From assembly GCA_902589155.1 (NCBI GenBank), contig CACIRV010000001.1, forward strand, positions 18,501-82,500: a DNA stretch of 64,000 nt, in the 5' to 3' direction. The stretch is from an uncultured Pelagibacteraceae bacterium (GTDB lineage Bacteria; Pseudomonadota; Alphaproteobacteria; Pelagibacterales; Pelagibacteraceae). Every line of letters starts with the position of its first letter. Within the stretch, counting starts at the first letter, position 1. The notes under the pieces were generated by a model that saw only the letters and a program-made list of their open reading frames with translations, had not been told where the DNA came from and made no database searches. The translations under genes and the position numbers were made by a program. Below are positions 22,210 through 32,748 of this stretch, piece after piece.

Positions 22210-23255
22210 TGTTCTCTTTTTTAAGACCTTATATATTTTCTCTAGATCCCGAAGCAGCACACGATTTAGCAATTCAATCTTTAAAAGCAAATTTTTTACC
22301 AAAAAGCTTTTTTGACGTTGAAGGACAAGAATTGCTTGAAACTGAATTATTCAATATGAAACTACCAAATCCAATCGGCTTAGCTGCTGGTTTTGATAAA
22401 AGCGCAGAGGTTTATAATTCTCTTTTTAAATTTGGTTTTGGATTTATAGAAGTTGGTACTGTCACACCTAAAAGACAATTAGGTAATCCTAAGCCTAGAG
22501 TTTTTAGACTAGAAAAAGATCAAGCTTTAATTAATCGTCTTGGTTTTAATAATCACGGATCAGAGGTTATATCCGAAAGAATTTCAAACAATAAGCCTAA
22601 TGGTATTTTAGGAATAAACATTGGACCTAATAAGGAGACAAAAAATAAGGAGGATGATTACTATAATTGTCTTACTAAATTATCAATTTATTCAAATTAT
22701 GTAACAATTAATATTTCCTCACCTAATACTGAAGGATTGAGAAATTTTCATGATCAAAATGAAATGGAAAAGTTATTAGTTGGACTAAATAAAATAAAAA
22801 AAGATAAAAACTTAAATCAACCAATTGTTATAAAACTTTCGCCAGATATTGATGATGGAGATGTTAGCGGCATAGTAGAGTTGATTAAAAAGTATAATAT
22901 TCAAGGTATTATTATTTCTAACACCACTGATAGCAATCGAGAAAATTTATATGATATAAAAAAAAATGAAATAGGTGGATTATCTGGACAGCCATTAAAA
23001 GATATTTCTACAAATTTGATAAAAAAATTTTACAAAGATACTAAAGGTAGAATTAAAATTATTGGAGTAGGGGGTATAGATTCTGGCCAAAGTGCATTTG
23101 AAAAAATAACTGCTGGAGCTGATGCAGTTCAATTGTATACTGGTATGGTATATAAAGGACCTGGAATCGTAAAAGATATAAAAAAAGAGTTAATTTCAAT
23201 TTTAAAAAAAGAAAATTTTAAAGATATAAGTCAAGCTATTGGAATTAATGCTTGA
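22209..23255 (+). CDS. pyrD: dihydroorotate dehydrogenase (quinone)
   Basis: NPIGLAAGFDKSAEVYN, FIEVGTVTPKRQLGNPKPRVFRL, NISSPNTEGLRNF. Confidence 0.97.
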   Translation: MFSFLRPYIFSLDPEAAHDLAIQSLKANFLPKSFFDVEGQELLETELFNMKLPNPIGLAAGFDKSAEVYNSLFKFGFGFIEVGTVTPKRQLGNPKPRVFRLEKDQALINRLGFNNHGSEVISERISNNKPNGILGINIGPNKETKNKEDDYYNCLTKLSIYSNYVTINISSPNTEGLRNFHDQNEMEKLLVGLNKIKKDKNLNQPIVIKLSPDIDDGDVSGIVELIKKYNIQGIIISNTTDSNRENLYDIKKNEIGGLSGQPLKDISTNLIKKFYKDTKGRIKIIGVGGIDSGQSAFEKITAGADAVQLYTGMVYKGPGIVKDIKKELISILKKENFKDISQAIGINA

Positions 23256-23295
23256 CCCACTAACTGACAAGAATTATATAGCTGTAGGAAAACTT

Positions 23296-23574
23296 ATGTC
23301 TAAAAGATGCGAATTAACAGGAATATCACCTTTAAAGGGTCATAACGTTAGTCATGCTAAAAACAAGACGAAACGAAGATTTATACCAAATCTCAAAAAG
23401 GTAATTTTTAAAAGCGATATTCTTAAAAAAAATATAAGATTAAATGTAACTAACGCAGCTTTAAGAACAGTAGACTTTAAAGGGGGCCTAGACAAATATC
23501 TTCTGTCAGCAAAAAATTCAAAATTATCCAATAAAGTAAAAAAAATTAAAGCATTCATTTCTTCTAAAGCTTAG
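23296..23574 (+). CDS. rpmB: 50S ribosomal protein L28 (start re-assigned from 23239 to ATG at 23296)
   Basis: MSKRCELTGISPLKGHNVSHAKNKTKRRFIPNL. Confidence 0.95.
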   Translation: MSKRCELTGISPLKGHNVSHAKNKTKRRFIPNLKKVIFKSDILKKNIRLNVTNAALRTVDFKGGLDKYLLSAKNSKLSNKVKKIKAFISSKA

Positions 23575-24135
23575 ATGAGTCTTTTCTACAAGTTAGCTGG
23601 GTTAATGGGACTTGTAGTTATGATCTCAAACTACCTAGTACAATTTCCCATTAAATATTTTGGTTTAAATGAAATATTAACTTATGGAGCATTCTCCTAT
23701 CCAATTACATTTTTAATTACTGATTTAGCAAATCGAGCATATGGAAAGATTGTAGCGAGAAAGATAGTTTACATAGGTTTTTTTATAGGCGTCTCTTTAA
23801 CCTTATTAATTTCTACCAACTTTTCAGACTTAATTTCAATAAGAATAGCAATCGGATCAGGCACAGCCTTTTTTGTTGCACAAAACTTAGATGTAGGAAT
23901 TTTTGATAAGCTACGTAAAAAAACTTGGTATGTTGCTCCACTTATATCTTCTATCTTTGGCTCAATAGTTGACACATTTTTATTTTTCTTAATATCTTTT
24001 TATGCAACAGGTATACCTTGGATTACCCTAGCCTTAGGAGATTTATCTGTTAAGCTTTTTATTGCTTTAGCAATGTTAATACCTTTTAGACTACTGTTAA
24101 CTAGTATAAGAGACTTTTCAGAAGTTAAACGTTGA
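23575..24135 (+). CDS. queuosine precursor transporter (YhhQ/VUT family)
   Basis: Multi-TM protein; ALTYGAFSYPITFLITDLANRAYG-type motif, FVAQNLDVGIFDKLR. Confidence 0.9.
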   Translation: MSLFYKLAGLMGLVVMISNYLVQFPIKYFGLNEILTYGAFSYPITFLITDLANRAYGKIVARKIVYIGFFIGVSLTLLISTNFSDLISIRIAIGSGTAFFVAQNLDVGIFDKLRKKTWYVAPLISSIFGSIVDTFLFFLISFYATGIPWITLALGDLSVKLFIALAMLIPFRLLLTSIRDFSEVKR

Positions 24136-24141
24136 TAAAAA

Positions 24142-25935
24142 TTAATGTAAAGTTTTTTTGTTCTTTTCAACAAAAAGATCAGTCAATTGATTGATCATAA
24201 CATCACCTAAATCTTGCACATCTGTGATTTTAATAGCTTGATTATAATATCGAGTTACATCATGGCCAATACCTATCGCTAATAGCTCGATATCAGTTTT
24301 GTTTTCAATCCATTTGACAATACTCTTAAGATTAGTCTCCAAATAATCACTTGAATTAGTTGATAAAGTTGAATCATCAACTGGTGCCCCGTCTGAAATT
24401 ACCATCAAAATTTTTCTTTCTTCTTTTCTTCTTGACATCTTATTATAAGCCCATTTTAAAGCTTCACCATCAATGTTCTCTTTAAGCAAACCTTCTTTTA
24501 ACATTAAGCCCATATTATTCTTCCCTTGCCTCCAGGGTGTATCAGCTGATTTATAAATTATATGTCTTAGATCATTTAATCTTCCGGGTAAATTTGGTTT
24601 ATCATTTTTCATCCACTTTTCTCTTGAGGAACCACCTTTCCAATGTTTAGTAGTAAATCCTAAAATTTCTACTTTGACACCACAACGTTCTAATGTTCTT
24701 GCGAGTATGTCTGCACAAATAGCCGCCACAGAAATTGGTTTGCCCCTCATAGAACCTGAGTTATCAATTAAAATTGTAACAAGAGTATCTTTAAATTCGA
24801 TATCTTTTTCTTTTTTAAATGATAACGAATTAAAAGGATCCATTATTATTCTTGGTAATTTTGAAGTATCTAACAAACCTTCTTCTAAATCAAAATTCCA
24901 AGATCTATTTTGTTTAGCTAGAAGTTTTCTTTGAAGTTTATTTGCGAGTTTAGAAACAAAATTTTTAAGTTGTAATAGCTGCTGGTCTAAATTTTTTCTT
25001 AATCTATTCAACTCCTCTTCATTTTCTAATTCTTCTGCCTTGATAATTTCATCAAATTCTTCTGTATAGGCTTTATATTTACGGTCCCCTAAACTATTTT
25101 TGACATTCTTTTTTAACTCTGATTTAGATTTATCTTCTACTTCAATTTCTTCAAAATCTTTATCCGACTCGCTCGTTTGATGCTCTAAATCTGGAGTACC
25201 AGAGTCTATAGATAATTCTTGTTGTTCTTGTTCTTTTTCTTTTGCTCTTTGTTCTTTATTTGTTGAGTCTTTTTTATTTTTATCTTCCTTTTCTTCATTT
25301 TTCTCTTCTTCATTAAAATTTTCATCTAAATTCATATTAGATATTAAATCTGAGATTAATGAATTATATTGAGCTTGATTATGAGTTAAATTACTTAATT
25401 CTTTAATCTTTCCTTTGAATCTTTCATTTAAATCTTTTTTATGAGTCTTAAGTTTTTTTTCTACTTCTTTGTTATTTTTTGAGTCAAAAAATTTAACTCT
25501 TAGATAATTTTCAAAAGACTCTATTATTTTATCCTCACTATTTTTTAAATCCAAAGTACTAATTCTTTCTTGGTAATATTTTTCTATATTATTTTTAACT
25601 CCTTTAAATTGATCAGAACCTAGTTTTTCATATCTAATTTTCTCAGCAATTTTGTATAATTTTTTTGAGATATTTCCATTGGGTTCAAAGGATTTAAAGG
25701 TTTTATTATTACTGAACCTTAATCTAAGAGATTTTGAATCAGCTAATGCTCTAATTTTATTGTAATTAATTTTGTTGTTTACTTGCTCAACTTCAGGCAA
25801 TTTAATAGAATTTTTTTTTGCCTCAAAGTTTTGACTACCAAACGAAACTTCTACATTTTCAGAGTTCGACAAAGATTTTACTGTAGAGCCAATAGCAGTT
25901 TTAAAATTTTCTAGTATTTCAGACTTTTTTTCCAC
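24142..25935 (-). CDS. cobT: CobT-like VWA protein (cobaltochelatase CobT subunit family)
   Basis: [33 protein letters not shown]; acidic/Lys/Glu low-complexity middle. Confidence 0.92.
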   Translation of the reverse strand: MEKKSEILENFKTAIGSTVKSLSNSENVEVSFGSQNFEAKKNSIKLPEVEQVNNKINYNKIRALADSKSLRLRFSNNKTFKSFEPNGNISKKLYKIAEKIRYEKLGSDQFKGVKNNIEKYYQERISTLDLKNSEDKIIESFENYLRVKFFDSKNNKEVEKKLKTHKKDLNERFKGKIKELSNLTHNQAQYNSLISDLISNMNLDENFNEEEKNEEKEDKNKKDSTNKEQRAKEKEQEQQELSIDSGTPDLEHQTSESDKDFEEIEVEDKSKSELKKNVKNSLGDRKYKAYTEEFDEIIKAEELENEEELNRLRKNLDQQLLQLKNFVSKLANKLQRKLLAKQNRSWNFDLEEGLLDTSKLPRIIMDPFNSLSFKKEKDIEFKDTLVTILIDNSGSMRGKPISVAAICADILARTLERCGVKVEILGFTTKHWKGGSSREKWMKNDKPNLPGRLNDLRHIIYKSADTPWRQGKNNMGLMLKEGLLKENIDGEALKWAYNKMSRRKEERKILMVISDGAPVDDSTLSTNSSDYLETNLKSIVKWIENKTDIELLAIGIGHDVTRYYNQAIKITDVQDLGDVMINQLTDLFVEKNKKTLH

Positions 25936-25938
25936 TTT

Positions 25939-26916
25939 TTAAAAAGTAACATTAATTGAAGACTCTGGTAGATCTTCTCCAAAACATCTTTGATAGTATT
26001 CAGATATAATTTTTTTTTCTAACTCGTCACACTTATTTAAAAAAGTAACTCTGAAAGCATAACCCTGATCTTTAAAAATAGACATGTTCTCTGCCCAGTG
26101 CAATACAGTTCTTGGACTCATCACTGTAGAGATATCTCCATTTATAAATCCTTTTCTAGTTAGATCTGCAACTTTAATCATATTTGATAAAGTTTCTTTG
26201 CCCTCTTTGCTGTTTAATTTTTTATTTTTAGCTAAAATGATTTCAAACTCTTTTTCAAAAGGTAAATAATTAAGGGTTGAAACAATATTCCATCTGTCCA
26301 TCTGACCCTGATTTATTTGTTGTGTTCCATGGTACAACCCAGAAGTGTCTCCAAGTCCAACAGTATTTGTTGTTGCAAATATTCTAAAAAAATCATGTTG
26401 TTCCAAAACTTTGTTTTTATCCAATAAGGTAAAATTTCCATCACTCTCTAAAACTCTTTGAATAACAAACATCACATCAGGTCTACCAGCATCATACTCA
26501 TCAAAGACTAGGGCTACAGGATTTTGAATTGACCATGGTAAAATTCCCTCTTTAAATTCCGTTATTTGCTTATTGTCTTTTAAAACAATTGCGTCTTTAC
26601 CAATTAAATCTATTCTACTAATGTGACTATCTAGATTTACTCTAATGCAAGGCCAGTTTAATCTCGCAGCCACTTGCTCAATGTGAGTTGATTTACCGGT
26701 TCCGTGGTAACCTTGAATAAGAACTCTTTTGTTAAAAGCAAAACCTGCGATGATTGCGAGTGTAGTATCTTTATCAAACTTATAATCAGCATCTATTTTA
26801 GGAACATATTCATTTTTTTTTGAAAAGGCATCAATCTGCATTTCGCTATCAAAACCAAAAGTTTGCTTTACGGAAATCTTCATATCTGGTTTTGCGATAA
26901 ATTGTTCAGCACTCAT
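25939..26916 (-). CDS. cobS: CobS-like MoxR-type AAA+ ATPase (cobaltochelatase CobS subunit family)
   Basis: Walker A GYHGTGKSTHIEQVAARLNWP, Walker B LVFDEYDAGRPDVMFVIQ, ATTNTVGLGDTSGLYHGTQ. Confidence 0.94.
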   Translation of the reverse strand: MSAEQFIAKPDMKISVKQTFGFDSEMQIDAFSKKNEYVPKIDADYKFDKDTTLAIIAGFAFNKRVLIQGYHGTGKSTHIEQVAARLNWPCIRVNLDSHISRIDLIGKDAIVLKDNKQITEFKEGILPWSIQNPVALVFDEYDAGRPDVMFVIQRVLESDGNFTLLDKNKVLEQHDFFRIFATTNTVGLGDTSGLYHGTQQINQGQMDRWNIVSTLNYLPFEKEFEIILAKNKKLNSKEGKETLSNMIKVADLTRKGFINGDISTVMSPRTVLHWAENMSIFKDQGYAFRVTFLNKCDELEKKIISEYYQRCFGEDLPESSINVTF

Positions 26917-27428
26917 TTTTTACCTAATGTTTTTTTAAGTTGACTATAAGCTAGTGTAATTTTTTTAAGCTTGTCTTCAAACTCTTTATTTCCCTGGTTT
27001 TTATCAGGATGATATTTTTTCACAAGTTTTTTAAATTTTTTATGAATTTCTTCCCATTTTACTTGATCATTTAGGTCCATTAACTGAAGAGCATCCCTAT
27101 CTGTTTGTGAAAGCTTTGTTTTTTTGAATTCTTTGAAATTTGAACTTTTGAAGATATTCAATTTATCATCCAAAGCATTGCTCCATAAAATGTTAAAAAA
27201 ATTATCTGTAGAGCCAAAATTTTTTGTGGATTTATGCCATGTTAAATCTGATTTAATAAAAAATTCTATTTCTTGGTCATTCATGTTTTCAAAATAGTTC
27301 CAATTCTTATTGAATATTTTGATATGTTCCAAACACAATAACCTAAATTTTCTGCTATTATCTCTCTCAACAGGAGCTCTATATGAACCTATTTCTTTAC
27401 AATTTTTCCAATCACAAATTACTTTCAT
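26913..27428 (-). CDS. J-domain protein (DnaJ-like)
   Basis: C-terminal J domain with KKYHPDKNQGNKEF (HPD motif); ATGA overlap with cobS. Confidence 0.88.
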   Translation of the reverse strand: MKVICDWKNCKEIGSYRAPVERDNSRKFRLLCLEHIKIFNKNWNYFENMNDQEIEFFIKSDLTWHKSTKNFGSTDNFFNILWSNALDDKLNIFKSSNFKEFKKTKLSQTDRDALQLMDLNDQVKWEEIHKKFKKLVKKYHPDKNQGNKEFEDKLKKITLAYSQLKKTLGKK

Positions 27429-27462
27429 ATTAATTTTATTTTTATATAGTAAATTTATAATA

Positions 27463-27717
27463 ATGGAAAATTATTTTAAAGATATCGAAAATAAATTAGC
27501 TGAAAAGATTAATTGCGAAAAAATAGAAATTATTAATAATTCTCACAAACATGAAGGCCACAAATTTTTTTCTGCTGAAAAATATCATTTACATCTAAAG
27601 ATAAAATCTTTGTATCTAAAGTCAATTTCAAGACTCAGTGCTCAAAAATTAATTATGAATATTTTAAAAGAAGATCTGAAGACTAAAATTCACGCTTTAG
27701 AAATTAGTATTGAGTGA
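27463..27717 (+). CDS. BolA family protein (start re-assigned from 27310 to ATG 27463)
   Basis: MENYFKDIENKLAEKINCEKIEIINNSHKHEGHKFFSAEKYHLHLKI; BolA-type HxGH-like region. Confidence 0.85.
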   Translation: MENYFKDIENKLAEKINCEKIEIINNSHKHEGHKFFSAEKYHLHLKIKSLYLKSISRLSAQKLIMNILKEDLKTKIHALEISIE

Positions 27718-28816
27718 ATTGTCTTATATTTTTTTTTAATTCATTAATAGAAATTTTATATTTATTAGGTGCAGTTGTTTTACCAATTTTGTTTAACAAA
27801 ATAAAATTTATTTTTTCATCATTATTTTTCTTATCATTTTTTAAATAAGGAATTAATTTATTGATCTCATTAGAATTTCTATATTTGTCAAGAGTATAAT
27901 TCAAATTATTTTTTGAGTAAATTTCCATAAGATCTTTTAAAACTTTTTTATTACAAACTTTTTTAATTATAGAGAGTTTAGTAGCTAAAATCATACCTGC
28001 AAGGACAGCTTCTCCATGAGTAATGTTTTTTGAATAATTATTTTTTACTTCTATAGCGTGAGCAAAAGTATGACCAAAATTCAATATCATTCTCGTATTT
28101 TTTTCATCAACATCTTTATTAACAAATAATAATTTAATTTTACAACTTTTTTTAATTGCATAGATTAATTTTTTTTTTTCATGTGAAAAAATATATTTTG
28201 TATTTGATTTTAACCATTTGAAAAAATTTTTATCTTTTATTACAGCATGTTTTAATATTTCTGCGTAACCACATACCATTTCTTTTTTCTTTAAACTTTT
28301 TAAAAAAGATGTATCACTGACTACTAACTTTGGTTGAGAAAAAGATCCTATTAAGTTTTTACCATACTTAGAATTAACTCCAGTTTTTCCTCCTACGGCA
28401 GCGTCAACTTGTGATAATAAAGTTGTTGGTATGCTTATAAAGTTTAAACCTCTTTTAAAGATGCTGGCAACAAATCCTGCTAGATCCCCTGTAATCCCTC
28501 CACCTATAGCTATTACTAAGTCAGATCTATTAAAATTCTTTGAAAATAATTTATTTAACAAAAATTCTACAGTTTTAAAAGATTTTGTTTTTTCACTAGG
28601 TTCAAAATCATAACTTAACAATTCATATTTTTTTAAGTTTTTAAATATACTTTTCTTAAATTTATTCGGAACTTTTCTATCAAAAATTAGTGCTATTTTT
28701 TTTGTGCGCGGACAAAGGGATCTAATTTTATTAGGTAAAATCTTTAAAATATTATCACCTATTAGAATAGAGTAATTTTTCTTTTGATTTTTAAATTTGA
28801 TTTCTTGAATTTTCAT
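27704..28816 (-). CDS. aroB: 3-dehydroquinate synthase
   Basis: AIGGGITGDLAGFVASIFKRGLNFISIPTTLLSQVDAAVGGKTGVN; NFGHTFAHAIE. Confidence 0.97.
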   Translation of the reverse strand: MKIQEIKFKNQKKNYSILIGDNILKILPNKIRSLCPRTKKIALIFDRKVPNKFKKSIFKNLKKYELLSYDFEPSEKTKSFKTVEFLLNKLFSKNFNRSDLVIAIGGGITGDLAGFVASIFKRGLNFISIPTTLLSQVDAAVGGKTGVNSKYGKNLIGSFSQPKLVVSDTSFLKSLKKKEMVCGYAEILKHAVIKDKNFFKWLKSNTKYIFSHEKKKLIYAIKKSCKIKLLFVNKDVDEKNTRMILNFGHTFAHAIEVKNNYSKNITHGEAVLAGMILATKLSIIKKVCNKKVLKDLMEIYSKNNLNYTLDKYRNSNEINKLIPYLKNDKKNNDEKINFILLNKIGKTTAPNKYKISINELKKNIRQFTQY

Positions 28817-29312
28817 ATAATTTTATTATTTTATAAATGGTTTCATCTTTATTCATTGAATTACATTTTATTCTAAAATTAGATTCATTATAGATTTTCT
28901 TTCTTTTCGAGTAAATTTCATTAATCGACTCTGTTAGATTCTTTTCATCTAAAAGAGGTCTTTTTTTGACATTTTTTAATCTAAGTAATATAGAGGATAT
29001 GCTTAGGTCTAGCCAAAAACTTAAGCAAGAATTTTTAATTTCTTTTCGAATAGATGTGTTTAAAAAAGCCCCACCACCTAAAGCTATAACTAAATTATCT
29101 TTTTTTAGTTCTTTAAGAGTAATTTTTTTTTCAACTTTTCTAAAATAATTCTCACCTTTATTTTCAAAAATTTCTTTAATGGTATTTCTCTCTTTTATTT
29201 CTATCAGCTTATCAATATCAACAAATTTACGTTTCAGCTTTTTAGCAAGTTTTTTGCCGATGGTAGATTTACCAACACCCATCATTCCAGTTAATATAAG
29301 GTTTTTTTTCAA
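28791..29312 (-). CDS. aroK: shikimate kinase
   Basis: LTGMMGVGKSTIGKKLAKKL, FVDIDKLIE, ALGGGAFLN. Confidence 0.95.
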   Translation of the reverse strand: MKKNLILTGMMGVGKSTIGKKLAKKLKRKFVDIDKLIEIKERNTIKEIFENKGENYFRKVEKKITLKELKKDNLVIALGGGAFLNTSIRKEIKNSCLSFWLDLSISSILLRLKNVKKRPLLDEKNLTESINEIYSKRKKIYNESNFRIKCNSMNKDETIYKIIKLYENSRNQI

Positions 29313-29385
29313 CTATCTTACCAATTTTCAATTTGATTTATCACAAATATGTCTTATTTTTCGAGTTTAAATATATTTTTTTACT

Positions 29386-29568
29386 ATGCAACTTAAATAC
29401 AATCGACAACGAAGCATTGGCAGTTCAATAGGAAGAATGTTGATTAAGATGGTTTTGTTATTGATCTTAGTAATTGTAGGTATTTTTCTTATAGAAAAAA
29501 TAAATTTTCCTAGCCCTGAACAAAAATTTAAAATTGATATAACTAATGAAATTAATAAGCTTAAATAA
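29386..29568 (+). CDS. small single-TM protein of unknown function
   Basis: 60 aa with clear TM segment MLIKMVLLLILVIVGIFLI; 23-nt overlap with downstream CDS. Confidence 0.65.
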   Translation: MQLKYNRQRSIGSSIGRMLIKMVLLLILVIVGIFLIEKINFPSPEQKFKIDITNEINKLK

Positions 29569-31282
29569 ATATATTTGCTTGTTAATTTTAATAATTTCAT
29601 TTCAATCCCTTTATGCGGAAGAAGAGATAGATATCTGGAATAAAGAAATTAAAGATAAAACTAAAATATTAAAACAAGAAAACCAACCATCTGAAGACAC
29701 AATTAATTCTGAGCTATTCAAAAAATCCCAAACAAATACAAGTATCAAAATTGAAAATGAAATATTAGAAAATTCTCAAGAAGTAAAAATATTTGGTATT
29801 TATGATCCTGCAGAAAATGATTTTGATTTAAATATGTGGACTCAAACTGAAGCAGAAGACATCAAATCAAGTTTTAAAAGAATTAAAAAGATTCAACTTT
29901 CAAATACGGCAACAAAACTATTTGAGAAGACAATATTATCTATTGCTTACCCACCTAAAAATATGGGGGAAAAAGAGTTTGTTAATTTAAAAATTAATTG
30001 GATGATAGAGAATAAAAGGATCGATCTAATAGAAAAATTTTTAAATCAAAATAATACTTTTCCTAATAAAAAAAAACTTATTCAGTATTTAGTTGATAGC
30101 AATATTGCTAAAGCAAATATTAAAGAAGGTTGTAGTAAAATAGATTTTTTAGATAAAACTATAAAAGACTCATATTTAGATAGGTTTAAAATTTATTGTT
30201 TAGTTTTTAATAAAAAGAAAAATGAAGCTCAACTTCAATTTGATATTTTAAGAGAGGAAAATAAATCAGACAATTTTTTTGACGATAAAATGAATTTCCT
30301 TTTAGGCGTAACAAGCAATACTTCTAAAAAAATTAAAGATGATAATTTATTAAACTTTTATCTTTCAAGCGTAACTATTGAGAATTTTAGTTATGAACCA
30401 ACAGCAAAAACTCAAAAAATAATATGGGAATATTTAAACGCCGCTAATTTAATTAAATTAAATGATGATAGAGATAAAGAAAAATTAAAAAGTTTAGAAA
30501 TTGCTGCCAACCAAAATCAATTTGATAAACAAAAGATATTTGATATTTATTCAAATATTTCTTTTGATTTAAATAGCCTATTAAAAGCTGAAGATATTTA
30601 TCAAACATTCGATAATATAGATGCCAGAGCTTTAATTTATCAAAAATATTTACTATCAGACAAAGAAGAAAATAAAATTAAACTACTTTTTCTACTGAAA
30701 GATTTATTCCAAAAAGATAAATTATCAAATATTTTTGTAGAGTTTTTAAGCGACAGACTTAAAGAAATTAATCTCAACGACGTTTCCGACTCATACAAAG
30801 AAGTTGTGCAAAAAAATATTATTACAAAAGAAGAATTGACATTAGGTAAAATAAAATATGATGATAAAATTCTACATCGGTCAAGATTGTTAAGATATAT
30901 CAACAATGAAGTTGATCAAAAAAAAGCTCAGAAAGATTTTCTTAAAATATATAAAAAGATTAAAAAAAATAGAAAATATTTTTTTTCAGCTAAAGATTTG
31001 GCTTTGGTAGAATCGTTAGCTGAAGATGGATTTGAAATACCAAAAGAACTTGACTATCAAGAAATTTCAAAAAAATATAGCATCCCGTCAAATTTACTAT
31101 CACTTGGAAAAAGTAAACAATCTGCTTTTTTAACTTTAAAATTAGTAGAAATAATTGGAGAAGATGAAGCTTATAATTTAGATCCAGAGACAATTTATTT
31201 TATCACTCATCTTTTAAATAAGAATAATCTAAAAAAAATTAGAAACGAAATTTTAATTTCAGCTCTTCCACAAAGAAGTTAA
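29546..31282 (+). CDS. hypothetical exported protein
   Basis: N-terminal Sec-like signal KYICLLILIISFQSLYA then mature EEEIDIW; 578 aa, no recognised domain. Confidence 0.8.
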   Translation: MKLISLNKYICLLILIISFQSLYAEEEIDIWNKEIKDKTKILKQENQPSEDTINSELFKKSQTNTSIKIENEILENSQEVKIFGIYDPAENDFDLNMWTQTEAEDIKSSFKRIKKIQLSNTATKLFEKTILSIAYPPKNMGEKEFVNLKINWMIENKRIDLIEKFLNQNNTFPNKKKLIQYLVDSNIAKANIKEGCSKIDFLDKTIKDSYLDRFKIYCLVFNKKKNEAQLQFDILREENKSDNFFDDKMNFLLGVTSNTSKKIKDDNLLNFYLSSVTIENFSYEPTAKTQKIIWEYLNAANLIKLNDDRDKEKLKSLEIAANQNQFDKQKIFDIYSNISFDLNSLLKAEDIYQTFDNIDARALIYQKYLLSDKEENKIKLLFLLKDLFQKDKLSNIFVEFLSDRLKEINLNDVSDSYKEVVQKNIITKEELTLGKIKYDDKILHRSRLLRYINNEVDQKKAQKDFLKIYKKIKKNRKYFFSAKDLALVESLAEDGFEIPKELDYQEISKKYSIPSNLLSLGKSKQSAFLTLKLVEIIGEDEAYNLDPETIYFITHLLNKNNLKKIRNEILISALPQRS

Positions 31283-31300
31283 TTACAATATAAGCTATAT

Positions 31301-31822
31301 ATGTTAAGAAAAATTCTTACAGAACCTGATCCTATCTTAAGGAAAAAATGTGAACCTTTAGAAAAAGTAGACTCTGAAACAAAAAAACTCATGGATGATA
31401 TGCTGGAGACTATGTATGCAGCTCCAGGGATCGGTCTAGCTGCAATACAAGTTGGAATTTTAAAAAGGTTAGTTGTAATTGATATTTCTAAGGATGAAGA
31501 AAAAAAGAAACCTATATTTCTTATAAATCCACAAATAATACATCAGTCGAAAAAAACTTCAGTGTATGAAGAAGGTTGCTTATCTTTACCAGGACAGTTT
31601 GCTGAAATAGAAAGACCAGCTGAATGTACAATAAAATATATTGATTATAATGGAAAAAAAAAGGAGTTAAAATCGGATGGTCTTTTAGCTACTTGTATTC
31701 AGCATGAAGTTGACCACTTGAATGGGATATTATTTATTGATTATCTATCGAAACTTAAAAAAGATATGATCATAAAAAAGTTAGTTAAACAGAAAAAGGA
31801 AATTGAGAGAGTAATAGTCTAA
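31301..31822 (+). CDS. def: peptide deformylase
   Basis: GIGLAAIQVG, EEGCLSLPG, QHEVDHLNG. Confidence 0.98.
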   Translation: MLRKILTEPDPILRKKCEPLEKVDSETKKLMDDMLETMYAAPGIGLAAIQVGILKRLVVIDISKDEEKKKPIFLINPQIIHQSKKTSVYEEGCLSLPGQFAEIERPAECTIKYIDYNGKKKELKSDGLLATCIQHEVDHLNGILFIDYLSKLKKDMIIKKLVKQKKEIERVIV

Positions 31823-31827
31823 AACTA

Positions 31828-32748
31828 ATGTCACAAAAAATTGTTTTTATGGGAACACCTGAGTTCTCGTTGCCTACTTTAGAGACTTTAGTAAATTCTA
31901 ATAATCAAATTTTAGCTGTATATACTCAGCCAGCTAGTAAAGCACATCGTGGTCAAAAAATTATTCCTTCAAGAATTGAGACTTTTGCAAAAGAGTATTC
32001 TTTAAATTTAAGAACCCCAGATAATTTGGATAATGATCAAGAATATAATTATTTTAAAGAATTAAATCCAGACATTGTGATTGTAGTAGCTTACGGCAAA
32101 ATTATACCAAAAAAATTTTTAGACTTATCAAAACATGGCTTTATAAATGTTCATGCTTCATTACTTCCAAAATGGAGAGGAGCCGCTCCTATTCAAAGAT
32201 CAATTATGAATTTAGATAATCAAACTGGAATAAGTATTATGAAAATAGTGGAGGAATTAGATGCCGGACCAGTAATGCACCAAGATAAACTTCAGATAAA
32301 TGAAAACATAGACACTCTAACCTTATCAAAAGTTCTGTCTAAATTAGGAGCCAGTTCCGTCCTTAACGCTATAAATAAAATAGAAAAAGGAGAGGCAAGA
32401 TTTCAAGAACAAAATCATAGCGAAGCAACTTATGCCAAAAAGATATCTAAAACAGAAGGACAAATTAATTGGAAAGAAAGTGCAAAAAAAGTTCTGGCAA
32501 AAATTAATGGCTTAAATCCCAATCCAGGAGCTTGGTTTGAATACAAGAAAGAAAGGTACAAGGTCTGGAAAGCAGAAGTAGTAAATGAAAATAGTGAGTC
32601 CGGAATAACAGTAGATGATCAATTTACAATAGCTTGCAAAGAACAATCTATTAAAATCTTGGAAATTCAAAAAGAGGGAAAGAGTAGACAATTAATAGAT
32701 CAATTTTTACTTGGAAATAAAATCAAAAAAGGAGAAAAAATAATTTAA
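31828..32748 (+). CDS. fmt: methionyl-tRNA formyltransferase
   Basis: VFMGTPEFSLPTLETL, INVHASLLPKWRGAAPIQRSI. Confidence 0.98.
   Translation: MSQKIVFMGTPEFSLPTLETLVNSNNQILAVYTQPASKAHRGQKIIPSRIETFAKEYSLNLRTPDNLDNDQEYNYFKELNPDIVIVVAYGKIIPKKFLDLSKHGFINVHASLLPKWRGAAPIQRSIMNLDNQTGISIMKIVEELDAGPVMHQDKLQINENIDTLTLSKVLSKLGASSVLNAINKIEKGEARFQEQNHSEATYAKKISKTEGQINWKESAKKVLAKINGLNPNPGAWFEYKKERYKVWKAEVVNENSESGITVDDQFTIACKEQSIKILEIQKEGKSRQLIDQFLLGNKIKKGEKII

Noticed and set aside
25150-25330. Low-complexity run considered as a nucleotide repeat or insertion
   Set aside because: Encodes the Glu/Lys-rich linker typical of CobT proteins; in frame with the CDS.
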